A stretch of DNA of 64,000 nt, taken from NCBI GenBank assembly GCA_029880325.1, contig JAOUOP010000034.1, positions 1 through 64,000 on the forward strand, given 5' to 3'. Positions 9,007 to 18,624 of the stretch are shown here, piece by piece. The position numbers were made by a program, and so were the translations under genes. The notes beneath the pieces were generated by a model, which made no database searches, was not told where the DNA came from, and was given only the letters and a program-made list of their open reading frames with translations. The stretch comes from Myxococcales bacterium (GTDB taxonomy: Bacteria; Myxococcota_A; Polyangia; Polyangiales; JAFGIB01). Each line of letters starts with the position of its first letter. Position 1 is the first letter of the stretch.

Positions 9007-11688
9007 TCAAAACGCCAGGCGGTCGCTACGCAGCTCCGGCAGGTCCACCGACAGGCGCGTCATGGGCAGGTTTTTCTGCGCCCGATAGGCCGCATAGTGG
9101 GTGAGCACGCGGCGCACGTAACGGTGGGTCTGACTAAAAGGGATGAGTTCGAGGAAGGCGTCGAGCGGCATGTCAGGATGGTGCTTGCCCATCCACAGTC
9201 GCACGTTATGGGGACCGCCGTTGTAGGACGCGATCGCCAGCGGCAGGCGCCCATCAAAGCGACGCAGAAGCGACGCCAGGTACCAGGCCGAGAAGTTCAG
9301 ATTGGTCTGGGGGTCGAGCAGATCCGGCACCTCGAAACCCTCGACGCCGAGCTGGTCGGCGATGCGGCGGCCGGTGGCGGGCATGATCTGCATCAGGCCC
9401 ACGGCACCCGCGTAGGAGACGATGCGGCGGTTGAAGATCGACTCCACGCGCATCACGGCGAAAAGCAGATTGGGATCGAGCCCGTGGCGGCGCGCGGCGC
9501 GCTCGACCTCGTCGGCATAGGCTCGCGGTCGCTCACCGCGGCTGAAGACGCCCAGCCGCAGCGCCGTACCGGCATCGCCCAGTAGACGTGCCACGCGGCT
9601 GAGCTCGAGCCGCGTGGCCTTGCCCAGATCCTCGCGCGCCTGGCGCAGTGCCCAGTCGGCCGGCCGACGCGCCGGGGCCGAGCCGGTGTAGACCGCTTCC
9701 AGACCCGAGCGCAGGCGCGGGCTGCCGATGGCATCGCGGTAGGCGAGGTAGGCCTCGTGGACCTCGTCGGCGGCGTCCTCGAAACGGTCGAGCATGACCA
9801 GGTCCAGGGCGCGACCGAGCCAGGGATAGGCCTCGCCATGAGCAGCCGCGATCGGCTCGAGCAACTTGCGAACCTGGCGGCGCAGACGCGCACGCTCACG
9901 CTCCGGCGCCTCGGCGTCGGGGGCGCGCAGCACCTCGGCGCCGTCGAGGTCACCGGCACGCAGCCTGCCCGGCGGCAGGTCCGCCCGCGTCGGATAGGTC
10001 AGCATGGGCCGATAACGCACCACAGGCGAGGGCGAGCCCAGATCGAGCCAGGAGCTGATCATCGAAAGCGCTTCACCCCCCTGGGGGGTCATGGCCACGC
10101 CAGCATCGGGCCCGGCTTCCTTGGCGCCCCGCACGGACATGGTAGCCGGCGACTTCGCGGCCATGTCGCTGCCGCGCGCGACCTCGGCCGCGACCAATGG
10201 CTCCTGCTCCGGCGGCAAGCAGCTCTGCTTGGCCGCGCTGTGCAAGGCCCACAGGCGTTGGTCGGCCCACATGGCGTAGTAACGGGTGGCGCTGCGGTCG
10301 CCCAGGATCACGTCCAGATAGAGCGCCTCAGCCTCGCCGCTACGCCCCAGACGCTCGAGCGCCCGCGCCTGATGGTAGCTGGCCGACACCCGCAGCTGCG
10401 GCGCGCGCGTGGCGCCCTCGAAGAGCTCGGCCACGTAGCGGTCGTCGCCAAAGCCGGCGGCTTCGATGGCCGCGTCGAAGCGCGCCGCGGCGATCAGGCT
10501 CTCGCGCCGCACCATCGCCTCGAGCACCTCGTCGGCCAATTCGCGCTTTTCGTATTGCACGGCCAGGGACAACAGCAGCCTCAACTGACCATTATTGAGC
10601 TTGCGCACCGGACGCGAACGCACGATGGCGGCGATCCTGCGCTCGGCGGCGCGCAGCTCGGTGGCGTCGAGTTGATCGACACGCTGCGGCGGCGGCGTCA
10701 GCTTGGCGATCTCGGGGGCGGGTGCACCCGTCTGCCGGGCGCGCCGCATCTCGTCGCGAACTTCCTTCCAGCGCCCCTGGATGCGCGCCAAACGACCCGC
10801 CAAAAGATGCAGGCGCGCGCGCTCGGCAGCGTTCATGGTCATCTTTTGCAGGGCCTCGACCTCCGCCGTGACCATCGTCAGCGGTGCACCGCTGAGCAGC
10901 AGTTCGGCGCGGTCGAGCCGTTCGGTGGCGCTAAAGGCGCGCACCGTCACGCCCGCGGCCTTCAGCCGCTCCAGCTCGGCGCGGGCCTCGGCTGCAGCGT
11001 GGCTGGCGGGGTCGGCCAGGTCGATGCTGCGGTAGAGGGCGGCAGCGCCCCAGCGATTGCCCCAACGATCGCGCGCCCGGGCCTGCTCCAGCCGCAGCTG
11101 TTCGCGCTCGGCCAGGTGGGGATAGCGCCTCAGCAGGGCTTGAAGCCGGGCCTCACCGTCGCGCTCGCCGGAGCGCAGCTTGCAACGGACCAACCCCACG
11201 CGACCGCGCACCGCCACGCTGCGGTCGAGGCTGCCGGCGGCCAGCTCGTAGGCCTTGCAGGCCTGCTCGGGCAGGTCGGTGTCCATCAATACGTCACCGC
11301 GCTCAAGGGCGATGCGATCCTCGATGCGAGGCATCGCCCGTTCCACGATGCGCAGCTGGAGCAGGGCGTCGGCGCTCTGGCCACGCTCGCGCAAGCGCTC
11401 GGCCTTGCGCAGGGACGCGCGAGCCTCACCTACCTTGAGCGGCGCGGTCCAGGGATGGGTCGACACCGCTCCGTTGGCGGCATCATGGACGGCATCGGTC
11501 ACCGACGGCTCGGCGGACGGATCGAACGCGACACACTGCATCGACTGCCAGGACTCATGCTGGCTCGCGGACACGGAAGCGCGCGCCGGTGGTTGAACGG
11601 CACACACCGGTTCGCCTTGCCAAGCCCCGACTGGATTCACCAGAAGGCAAGCTCCAAAGACTATCCCGATTCTGCAAATCGCCCGCAC
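9007..11688 (-). CDS. slt: Slt-type lytic murein transglycosylase
   Basis: This 893-aa exported protein starts with a GTG and a signal peptide (about 1-22, ending GAWQ). A long helical, TPR-like superhelix region follows, as in Slt70. At the C-terminus is an SLT domain with the catalytic Glu at about 749 in RVESIF, then GAVGLMQIMPATG and ASYNGGPHNV. It should cleave peptidoglycan glycan strands to 1,6-anhydro products in the periplasm. It is longer than E. coli Slt70 because of an extended N-terminal helical part. No partner gene is adjacent. Confidence 0.9.
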   Translation of the reverse strand: MRAICRIGIVFGACLLVNPVGAWQGEPVCAVQPPARASVSASQHESWQSMQCVAFDPSAEPSVTDAVHDAANGAVSTHPWTAPLKVGEARASLRKAERLRERGQSADALLQLRIVERAMPRIEDRIALERGDVLMDTDLPEQACKAYELAAGSLDRSVAVRGRVGLVRCKLRSGERDGEARLQALLRRYPHLAEREQLRLEQARARDRWGNRWGAAALYRSIDLADPASHAAAEARAELERLKAAGVTVRAFSATERLDRAELLLSGAPLTMVTAEVEALQKMTMNAAERARLHLLAGRLARIQGRWKEVRDEMRRARQTGAPAPEIAKLTPPPQRVDQLDATELRAAERRIAAIVRSRPVRKLNNGQLRLLLSLAVQYEKRELADEVLEAMVRRESLIAAARFDAAIEAAGFGDDRYVAELFEGATRAPQLRVSASYHQARALERLGRSGEAEALYLDVILGDRSATRYYAMWADQRLWALHSAAKQSCLPPEQEPLVAAEVARGSDMAAKSPATMSVRGAKEAGPDAGVAMTPQGGEALSMISSWLDLGSPSPVVRYRPMLTYPTRADLPPGRLRAGDLDGAEVLRAPDAEAPERERARLRRQVRKLLEPIAAAHGEAYPWLGRALDLVMLDRFEDAADEVHEAYLAYRDAIGSPRLRSGLEAVYTGSAPARRPADWALRQAREDLGKATRLELSRVARLLGDAGTALRLGVFSRGERPRAYADEVERAARRHGLDPNLLFAVMRVESIFNRRIVSYAGAVGLMQIMPATGRRIADQLGVEGFEVPDLLDPQTNLNFSAWYLASLLRRFDGRLPLAIASYNGGPHNVRLWMGKHHPDMPLDAFLELIPFSQTHRYVRRVLTHYAAYRAQKNLPMTRLSVDLPELRSDRLAF

Positions 11689-11928
11689 GTTACACCACTT
11701 TTAATGTGGCGGATCGGGACCGAAATCGCAAAGAAAGTAGGACGAAAACCGGCGCCGTCAGCCGATTTTTTGGACGCACGAAGAGCGCACGCGATTCAAG
11801 CAGCGGGGTGGCGTCAACACCGTGTAGGTACGGGTGTTATGTGAGCCTGATTGTGGTCGCTTGCACATGCGAGATCGCCTGCGATACGCGGCCTACCTCG
11901 CGGTGGGCGAAGCGATCGCAACGCGTCA

Positions 11929-12105
11929 TCAAACGCCGCCGTCAGCACCGCTCGCCGCACCCTCTTCGGACTCGCCGGAGCGATCGCGATCGCGCGAGAG
12001 TTCGGGTAGCGCCACCGTGACGACCGCCGCCGCCAGGATCAACGCAAAAGCCGACCAGATCAGGCCTTCACGCCAGCGAGCGCGCCGGCTTTCGCCTTCA
12101 CTCAC
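11929..12105 (-). CDS. Small single-pass membrane protein coupled to purC
   Basis: A 58-aa frame begins with GTG at 12105 that overlaps the purC stop as GTGA, a classic arrangement for translational coupling. The product has a basic N-terminus (SEGESRRARWREG), one transmembrane helix at about 15-33 and an acidic, Gly-rich tail. I do not recognise a family. The overlap, the positive-inside charge pattern and uninterrupted codons argue that it is real. About 240 bp of non-coding DNA separates it from the transglycosylase gene. Confidence 0.55.
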   Translation of the reverse strand: MSEGESRRARWREGLIWSAFALILAAAVVTVALPELSRDRDRSGESEEGAASGADGGV

Positions 12106-13073
12106 GATCCGAGCGCCCGCAGATTTTGCTCGAGTCGCGCCGCTGGTGGCTGCAGGTCGGGCTCGAAGCGCGTACCCATCACGGTCTCGCACGCTTCGAT
12201 GTAGCGGCGCGCCGCTTCGAGCCGCACGTCATCGGGGATCACGGGAATCGGTCCATCGCCCTTGTAGCCCTGATCGGCCAGCCAGCGCCGGACGTATTCC
12301 TTGTCGAACGACTCCGGAGTCAGCCCCTGGGCGATGCGCTCTTCATAACTCTCGCGAAACCAGAAGCGCGAGGAGTCGGGGGTGTGGATCTCATCGATGA
12401 CCACCAGCTGACCGTCGGGACGGCGGCCGAACTCGTATTTGGTGTCGACCAGGATCAGCCCGCGCTCGGCGCAGTGGCGCTGGCCGAGCTCGAATAGCCG
12501 CATCGAAAGCGCCGCAGCCTCGTCGAAGTCTTCGGCGCTGACGCGTCCGCTTTCGATGATCTGCTCGCGCGAGGCGTTTTGATCGTGCTCGCCGTCGCGG
12601 GCCTTGGTGGTGGGCGTGAGCAGCGGCTCGGGCAGGCGCTGATGGGGCTCAAGGCCGTCGGGCAGGGTGTGGCCGCAGAACTCGCGCTCGCCGCGCGTGT
12701 AGGCGGTCAGGATGCTGGTGGAGCTGACGCCCGTGAGATAGCCGCGCACCACCATCTCCACCTCGAGCGGCTGACACTCCACGCACTCCATGGCGTTGGG
12801 ATCGGGCATGGAGAGCATGTGGTTGGGGCAGACCTCGGCGCTGGTTTCGAACCAATGGGCCGCCACCCGATTGAGCACCTGACCCTTGAAGGGCAGCGTG
12901 CCCAGCACGCGATCGAAGGCGCTGATGCGGTCGGTGACGACGATGATGCGGCGGCCGTCGGCGGTGCTGTAGTTATCGCGCACCTTGCCCTGGTACTTGC
13001 GACCGAGCCAGTCCAGCTCGCTGCGTTCGAGGGTGAGGGAAAGGCCCTTTTTCAAGGTATCGAGGTCCATCAA
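12102..13073 (-). CDS. purC: SAICAR synthetase
   Basis: Phosphoribosylaminoimidazole-succinocarboxamide synthase, 323 aa, joins CAIR and aspartate using ATP in de novo purine synthesis. Family signatures include the N-terminal KYQGKVRDNY, the DRISAFDRVLG segment, MVVRGYLTG, and LVDTKYEFG with the DEIHTPDSSRFW motif. The length and the extra segments fit the longer, yeast-like form rather than the short ~240-aa Bacillus form. The start is taken at the ATG at 13073; the second codon is also Met. The stop overlaps the next small gene. Confidence 0.96.
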   Translation of the reverse strand: MMDLDTLKKGLSLTLERSELDWLGRKYQGKVRDNYSTADGRRIIVVTDRISAFDRVLGTLPFKGQVLNRVAAHWFETSAEVCPNHMLSMPDPNAMECVECQPLEVEMVVRGYLTGVSSTSILTAYTRGEREFCGHTLPDGLEPHQRLPEPLLTPTTKARDGEHDQNASREQIIESGRVSAEDFDEAAALSMRLFELGQRHCAERGLILVDTKYEFGRRPDGQLVVIDEIHTPDSSRFWFRESYEERIAQGLTPESFDKEYVRRWLADQGYKGDGPIPVIPDDVRLEAARRYIEACETVMGTRFEPDLQPPAARLEQNLRALGS

Positions 13074-13203
13074 AACTCCGAAAAATGCGTTGGCAGAAGC
13101 GGAAGCTGTAGCAAAGCTCGCCGCCGAGTGCCACGGTCACCGCCGCGCGTTTGCAACCTTCGCGTCGGTTGACGGTCGCCGATCGGGGAGGTAGGCGATC
13201 GAT

Positions 13204-13791
13204 GTGGATCCCTTCACCGATCTCGACGCGATCCGGGCCCGCCTGTCGGGCCGCGATCACCGCCGCCATGACGGTCCGGCCACGCGCCGGGCGGCGGTGG
13301 CGGCGGTGCTGCGGCCGGGGGCCCAGGGCGCGGAAGTGCTGCTGATCCGCCGGGCCGAACGCGAAGGCGATCCCTGGTCGGGGCACATGGCTTTTCCGGG
13401 CGGCCACGAGGAGCCCGGCGACCGCGATCTGCTAGCCACCGCCCGACGCGAGACCGTCGAGGAAGTAGGCCTGCCGCTCGGCGACGCGCAATTCTTGGGG
13501 CCCCTCGACGAATTCCCGGCGATCGCCCGCGGCCGCTTCACGGGTATGCTGATCGCCCCCTTCGTCTTCGGCGTCGAGGCCGATCCGCCGCTGCGCCCCA
13601 ACCACGAGGTTGCAGCGGTGCGTTGGGCGCCGCTTTCGGCCATGGCGCGGGGCGAATACGACGTGGTCAAGGAGGTGGAGCGCGACGGCGCCCTCCACCG
13701 CTACCCCGGCTTCCGGGTCGGAAAGGACGTGGTCTGGGGGCTGACCCACCGCATGCTGAGGGCGCTATTCGAAGCCCTGCGGGCGCCGTGA
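13204..13791 (+). CDS. NUDIX hydrolase, CoA pyrophosphatase-like
   Basis: This 195-aa protein has a NUDIX box with REtvEEvG preceded by an FPGGHEEPGDRD segment. The Gly-to-Arg-Glu spacing matches the long box of the NudL/CoA diphosphatase group. A partial NuCoA-like stretch (VLLIRRAEREGDPWSGHMAFPGG region) lies just before the box. It likely hydrolyses a CoA- or nucleotide-type diphosphate linkage with Mg2+. The exact substrate cannot be read from the sequence. The start is a GTG at 13204, divergent from purC. Confidence 0.85.
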   Translation: MDPFTDLDAIRARLSGRDHRRHDGPATRRAAVAAVLRPGAQGAEVLLIRRAEREGDPWSGHMAFPGGHEEPGDRDLLATARRETVEEVGLPLGDAQFLGPLDEFPAIARGRFTGMLIAPFVFGVEADPPLRPNHEVAAVRWAPLSAMARGEYDVVKEVERDGALHRYPGFRVGKDVVWGLTHRMLRALFEALRAP

Positions 13792-13862
13792 CGGATCGCC
13801 GACGGGTTGGTTGATCCACGCGGGCGCTTGCGCCCCGCGGGTTGGCGCCCTACGAATCGGGC

Positions 13863-14171
13863 GTGGATGAAGCGAATTTCGAACGCAAGGCGGCCGAGGT
13901 CTTCGAGCGGGTGCTCGATCGCTTCGACGACATCGACCCCGAGCAGGCCGAGGTCGAGACCAGCGGCGACGTGATCCGCATCGACTTCGCGGCCGGCGGC
14001 TGCGTGGTGCTCAACACCCAGCGCCCCGCCCGCCAGCTTTGGCTCGCTGGCGGCCACAGCGCCTGGCACTTCGACTACGCGCCCGAGCGCGACCAATGGC
14101 TCGACGACAAGGGCCGCGGCGAACTCTTCGAGGTGCTCGCCGAGCTCGAGCGCCGCTACCTGCCGGGCTGA
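13863..14171 (+). CDS. cyaY: Frataxin-like iron donor CyaY
   Basis: This 102-aa protein matches bacterial frataxin in length and order: an acidic first helix (DEANFERKAAEVFERVLDRF), the strand VIRIDF, then LWLAGGHSAWHFDY, ending with a C-terminal helix. CyaY binds iron and modulates Fe-S cluster assembly on IscS/IscU. I chose the GTG at 13863 because it matches the family N-terminus; a TTG at 13842 would add seven residues. No isc genes are nearby. Confidence 0.88.
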   Translation: MDEANFERKAAEVFERVLDRFDDIDPEQAEVETSGDVIRIDFAAGGCVVLNTQRPARQLWLAGGHSAWHFDYAPERDQWLDDKGRGELFEVLAELERRYLPG

Positions 14172-14303
14172 CGCCTTGCTCGCCCCCGCCTTCCTCGTTC
14201 AGCCGCCCATCGCCGTTTTTTTGACCCACAGCCGTTCCTGCTTAGCGTCGGAGCCATGGCGCGCCCATCTTCGGCGCGCCGAGCCGATCCAAGGAGAACG
14301 ACG

Positions 14304-15035
14304 ATGAGCGGTGTACGGGCTGCACAAAACCTCGCGCGACAACCCCTGCAGGGAGACGTCGAACGCATGCAGGATGCGCTCTACGACATCCTCGCCACCG
14401 GCATCGACCCCGATGGCGACATCTCCAGCGAGGTGGTCGAGCGCTTCCTCTTCGAACACGCGCGCACGCCCAAGAGCGCCGAGCAGTTCAGCGCCTTCTT
14501 CGCCGAACACGGCATCGACGCCCCCGACGCCGACGCCGCCAAGGTCACCGATCTCGAGCTGCCGCCGCTGCGCGCGGTGCCGAACGCCGACGCGCTCGAG
14601 CCCATCGCCGCCAGCCCCTCTGCAGCCACGGGCGCCTTGCCACCTGTCCCGGCCCCCCTGCCGCGTACCCGCGACGACCTGGAAGACCCGCTGCCGACGC
14701 CCAACTTCGAGGCCGTGCGCGCGCGCCGCAGCGGCCTGCTGCCCTGGCTGGGCATGGGCCTGCTGGGCGCGGCCGCCATGGCCGCCCTCGGCTTCGGCTA
14801 CGTGCTGGTGCGCGATCTGCAGGGCCAGGTCGCCGAGGCGCGTCAGGCCGGCGAGCGGGACCACGCCCTGATCGAGCAACTCGAAGCGCGCTCGGCGGGC
14901 ATCCAGGCGTCGGTCGCCGCAAACGGCGAGATGATGATGCGCATGGATCAAAAGAACGACCTGCTGCTCGACTCCATCGCCAGTGAGCCCGACCCCAAGG
15001 AAGCGGCCTGGAAGAAGCGCCGCGGTGGTCGCTGA
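14304..15035 (+). CDS. Membrane-anchored protein of unknown function
   Basis: This 243-aa protein is preceded by a strong AAGGAG at 14291-14296. The first ~60 residues form an acidic helical region. A Pro/Ala-rich linker follows to about 135. One transmembrane helix lies at about 147-172 (GLLPWLGMGLLGAAAMAAL). The C-terminal stretch after it looks coiled-coil (DLQGQVAEARQAGERDHALI and on), ending in a basic tail. No family is recognised. The layout suggests a cytoplasmic N-terminus with an external coiled coil. It ends 3 bp from the convergent kamA-like gene. Confidence 0.6.
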   Translation: MSGVRAAQNLARQPLQGDVERMQDALYDILATGIDPDGDISSEVVERFLFEHARTPKSAEQFSAFFAEHGIDAPDADAAKVTDLELPPLRAVPNADALEPIAASPSAATGALPPVPAPLPRTRDDLEDPLPTPNFEAVRARRSGLLPWLGMGLLGAAAMAALGFGYVLVRDLQGQVAEARQAGERDHALIEQLEARSAGIQASVAANGEMMMRMDQKNDLLLDSIASEPDPKEAAWKKRRGGR

Positions 15036-15038
15036 GCT

Positions 15039-16421
15039 TCACTCCGCCGGCGGCGCCGCATCCGCGAGGAGCAGCTGCCGGCGCGGGCCATGGCCCAGGG
15101 AGCGCAGCTGCGCTTCGAAGAAGAATTCGCGTTCTCCGAAGGCCGGCCGCAGATCGTCGAACCACGTGGCATCCGGGTCGTAGCGCGCGAAAAACGGCCG
15201 CCCTACCCAGTCCGGATCGCGGGCCTGGAGAAATTTGAGCACGAAGACGCGCTCGCCGTGCACACGCGCCACGCCGTCGATGAGCACCTTGCCGGGCGTC
15301 GCGCTCATGGACGGTCCGCGCACCGTGCGCCCCAGGCCGCTGACCTGGCCGAGCGCTTCATTGAAGATCGCGTGGGCGCGGACCAGGGGTAGCTCGAAGT
15401 ATTGCCGCGGCCCGGTGTCGCGCTCGACGAACATGTAATAAGGCACCGCCCCGAGCTGCACCTGCTTGCGCCAGAGTTCGGCCCAGGCCGCCGCGTCGTC
15501 GTTGACGCGACGCACCACCGGCGCCTGGGTGCGCACCACCGCGCCGGTGCTTCGAATGCGGCGAATCGCCTCTTCGGCGATCGGGGTCGAAAGTTCGCGC
15601 GGATGGCTATAGTGGGCCATCACCGCCAGGTGCCGACCGGAGGCGACCACCCGCTCGAAAAGGCGCAGCAGATCGTCGGCGTCGGGATCCTGCACGAAGC
15701 GCTGGGGCCAATAGGCCGGCGCCTTGGTACCGATGCGGATTTCGCGAACCTGCGACAGCTCCGGCGACAGCAGCGGCTCCACGTAGGCGCCCAAAACCGC
15801 GCTGCGCATGACCATGGGGTCGCCGCCCGTGAATAGCACGTTGCACAGCTCGGGCTGGCTTTGGACATAGCGCAAGAGGCCCTCGATCTCGCGCGCGGCA
15901 AACTTCAGATCGTCGATGCCCACAAACTGCGCCCAGCGAAAGCAATAGGTGCAATAGGCGTGGCAGGTTTGGCCGCGACTGGGAAAGAAGAGCGCCGTCT
16001 GGGCGTATTTATGTTGCACCCCCGACAGCGCACTGCCGTCGGGCAGGCGCGGCACGTTGAGCTCGCGCTGACCGGCCGGGTGCGGATTGAGCCTCAGCTG
16101 GATGTCGCGGGCGGCGGCCTGTAGCTCCCGCGGAGAGGCCTCCGACTGGACCAGCGCGAGCATACGCTCGAAGTCGTGGCGAGCCAGCATCTCGGGCTGG
16201 GGAAAGGTCAGCTGGAAGATCGGATCCTCGGGGATGCGGGACCAGTCGATCAGCTGCTCGACGACGTAGGCGTTGGTGCGGAAGGGCAGGACCCAGGCGC
16301 TTGCCCGAATCCCGTCCCGTACCTCCTTGGGGAGTGCTGCCAGGGCTGCGATGCGGTCGATGTCACGTCGCGTGAAGGCGCGATAGGGGGCGGCTTCCTG
16401 CTGGGGAACGTGATGCTGCAT
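15039..16421 (-). CDS. kamA: KamA-family radical SAM protein
   Basis: This 460-aa protein is related to lysine 2,3-aminomutase. The radical SAM cysteines are C153, C157 and C160 (CHAYCTYC). They are followed by the LFTGGDPMVM and VREIRIGTKAPAYWP segments of the family. A Lys in PSMSATPGKVLIDG is a candidate for the PLP Schiff base, although the family's glycine run GGGGK is absent. It probably moves an amino group on lysine or a related amino acid; the substrate is not certain. No acetyltransferase that would make N-acetyl-beta-lysine lies next to it. Confidence 0.85.
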   Translation of the reverse strand: MQHHVPQQEAAPYRAFTRRDIDRIAALAALPKEVRDGIRASAWVLPFRTNAYVVEQLIDWSRIPEDPIFQLTFPQPEMLARHDFERMLALVQSEASPRELQAAARDIQLRLNPHPAGQRELNVPRLPDGSALSGVQHKYAQTALFFPSRGQTCHAYCTYCFRWAQFVGIDDLKFAAREIEGLLRYVQSQPELCNVLFTGGDPMVMRSAVLGAYVEPLLSPELSQVREIRIGTKAPAYWPQRFVQDPDADDLLRLFERVVASGRHLAVMAHYSHPRELSTPIAEEAIRRIRSTGAVVRTQAPVVRRVNDDAAAWAELWRKQVQLGAVPYYMFVERDTGPRQYFELPLVRAHAIFNEALGQVSGLGRTVRGPSMSATPGKVLIDGVARVHGERVFVLKFLQARDPDWVGRPFFARYDPDATWFDDLRPAFGEREFFFEAQLRSLGHGPRRQLLLADAAPPAE

Positions 16422-16582
16422 CGGGCGGCTGTGGCGGTTTCCTCGGGATTTCCAGTGACTCGCGACGGCACGAGCAAGGTGCCGAAAATACAGACTTTGC
16501 GGTCAAGCTCCAAGCCCCTGGGAGGCCTAGTGGCTGCGCCTTCAGCGGCTCCCCAGGGGCAGCGACGCCAAGAGCGGCGGGG

Positions 16583-16654
<72 letters not shown>

Positions 16655-16807
16655 CTGAGGGCTTGGGAGCCGGTTGGGTAACCGACGCACCCTTGGGTGT
16701 CAAGCTGGGTATCGAGCACCGGCCGATGCCCTGATCATACTATCAGAGACGACGTGGACGCAAATCGCTTCGCGCCCGTCCATGCCTCGGCGGCGTCGCG
16801 CGGCGAG

Positions 16808-17218
16808 TCAGAGTTCGTCGTCGCCGTCGTCGTCGAGTGCGAGCGATTCGTCCATCTCGCCGTCGTCGTCGTCGTCGTCGAAGTCGTCGTCGTCGTCGTC
16901 GTCGTCGGCTCCGTCCGCCTCCTCGTCGTCGTCCATGCCGGGACCGCGGAACTTGAGCTCCACGCTGACATCGGCCAGGTGGGACTCGAGCAACTCGAAG
17001 AGTTCATCGACGTCCTCGCCATCCCATTCGTCGAGCGTGTCGCCGATGAAATCGTAGAAGTCTCCCCCGTCGATCCGACGCTCGATCTCCTCGATCTGTT
17101 CCTCGTCGAAGGCGTCCATGACGTCCTCGCGCAAGGTCTCGGTATCGCCGTCTTCGATCGCGTCGGATGCCGACTGTCGAATCTGTCGGACCGACCTCTT
17201 GTCCAGGAAGATTTCCAT
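16808..17218 (-). CDS. Acidic protein with poly-Asp C-terminal tail
   Basis: This 136-aa protein has AGGAGG upstream of its ATG. The first ~95 residues are a compact, acidic, mostly helical domain (IRQSASDAIEDGDTETLRED, DEEQIEEIERRIDGG). The tail at about 96-136 is almost all Asp/Glu, encoded by GTC/GAC-type triplet runs. No family is recognised. Such tails can bind Ca2+ or basic proteins, but this is a guess. The triplet run at about 16850-16935 could vary in length. Confidence 0.7.
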   Translation of the reverse strand: MEIFLDKRSVRQIRQSASDAIEDGDTETLREDVMDAFDEEQIEEIERRIDGGDFYDFIGDTLDEWDGEDVDELFELLESHLADVSVELKFRGPGMDDDEEADGADDDDDDDDFDDDDDDGEMDESLALDDDGDDEL

Positions 17219-17448
17219 CCGGAGTAGGCCTCCTGCTGCCTCGAAAATTGGCGCCTACTATCGATGCCGACCGCTTGTCAACAAGCCCGTTGCATGGTCG
17301 GCATCGAGCGCCATGACAGCTGCGGACGTAGCCCCGACCAGCGCCCCCGTCAACGCCGATCGACGTGCACCGAACTTCCCGCTTGCCAGCAGCGGTTTCG
17401 CTATGTTCTTGACGCCAATGCGCCGGGCAGGGTCCACTTGTAGGTGGC

Positions 17449-18624
17449 ATGATCTGTGGACAGTGTCAGCGGGATAACCCCCCGAAGAACGCCTTCTGCC
17501 ACGGCTGCGGCGCTCCGATGGGGGCCTCGGTGGGCCCAGCCGCCGACCCGATGATCAGCCCCGACGCCTGCCCTCGCTGCGGATCGCGCAACGCGCCGCA
17601 CATGAAATTCTGCGGCACCTGCGGATCGGGCCTGGCGCCCCCGCCGGACGCGGTCGCCTCCTCGGTTCCAGTCGCACCTCCGGGAGCGGCTCCAGTAGCC
17701 CCCCGTCCCGCCGTGCCCCCGGCGTCTGCGCGCCGCTCCGCCCCGCACCCAGCGGCGGGCGGCCCCGGGGAGCAAGCCACCGAGCCGGGCACCTGCTCGA
17801 GCTGCGGGGAGCTGTGGGAGCCCGGTGCCCGCTTCTGCAAATTCTGCGGCGCCCAGGCCGAACTCGGCCCCTCCACAGCGCGCCAATCCCTGGTCTCGGC
17901 CGCAGCCCCCAGCCCCGCGGGACCGCGTACGGCCCGGGTCGTGGTGATCCACCGGGACGGCAGCGAGGGCGGCTCCTACAGCCTCGAGGGCACCAAAACC
18001 GACATCGGAAACCGCGAAGGGGACATCGTGATCACCGACGATCCCTACATGTCGCCTCGCCACGCGCGCATCGAGCGCATAAATGATACGTACATCCTGC
18101 GGGATTTGGGTAGCGTGAACGGGATCTACGTCCGGATCGGCGAACCCATCGAGCTGCGCGACAGGGACATGTTCTTAATAGGACAGCAAGTGTTACGCTT
18201 CGAAATAGTACCGGAGCCGGAACGCCGTGTGGGCGCAGCAAAGCAACATGGGGTGATGATTTTTGGGACCCCCGACAATGCCCGCCTCGCCCGGGTCGTT
18301 CAGTACGGAACCGACGGCCTGGAGCGGGACGTGTATTACCTGGATCGCGACGAGACGGTATTCGGTCGCGAGCAGGCCGACGTGGTTTTTGCCGAGGACC
18401 CCTTCCTGTCGCGCCGCCACGCCGTCATCAGCATGGACCGCAGCAGCGTTCGCTTTCAGCTACGCGACCTGGGTTCGTCGAATGGAACCGCCCTGCGCTG
18501 CCGCTCGGAGTGGCCGCTGAAACACGGTGAGCAATTTCGCGTGGGACGACACCTCTTTCGCTTCGACCTGGCCGCTTCGGTTGGAAACTCGGTTGGAAAC
18601 TCGGCCGGACAGGGCGCGCCATGA
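17449..18624 (+). CDS. Zinc-ribbon and double FHA domain protein
   Basis: This 391-aa cytoplasmic protein has three CxxC-x10-CxxC zinc ribbons (Cys3/6/17/20, 41/44/55/58, 116/119/130/133), a Pro/Ala linker, and two FHA domains at about 163-253 and 282-370. FHA domains bind phosphothreonine. Both have the Ser-x-x-His and SxNG motifs. The second has the usual GR; the first has Asn at the usual Arg (IGNREGD), which may weaken binding. The gene overlaps a PP2C phosphatase gene by 4 bp, so it probably reads phosphorylation that the phosphatase removes. Confidence 0.88.
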   Translation: MICGQCQRDNPPKNAFCHGCGAPMGASVGPAADPMISPDACPRCGSRNAPHMKFCGTCGSGLAPPPDAVASSVPVAPPGAAPVAPRPAVPPASARRSAPHPAAGGPGEQATEPGTCSSCGELWEPGARFCKFCGAQAELGPSTARQSLVSAAAPSPAGPRTARVVVIHRDGSEGGSYSLEGTKTDIGNREGDIVITDDPYMSPRHARIERINDTYILRDLGSVNGIYVRIGEPIELRDRDMFLIGQQVLRFEIVPEPERRVGAAKQHGVMIFGTPDNARLARVVQYGTDGLERDVYYLDRDETVFGREQADVVFAEDPFLSRRHAVISMDRSSVRFQLRDLGSSNGTALRCRSEWPLKHGEQFRVGRHLFRFDLAASVGNSVGNSAGQGAP

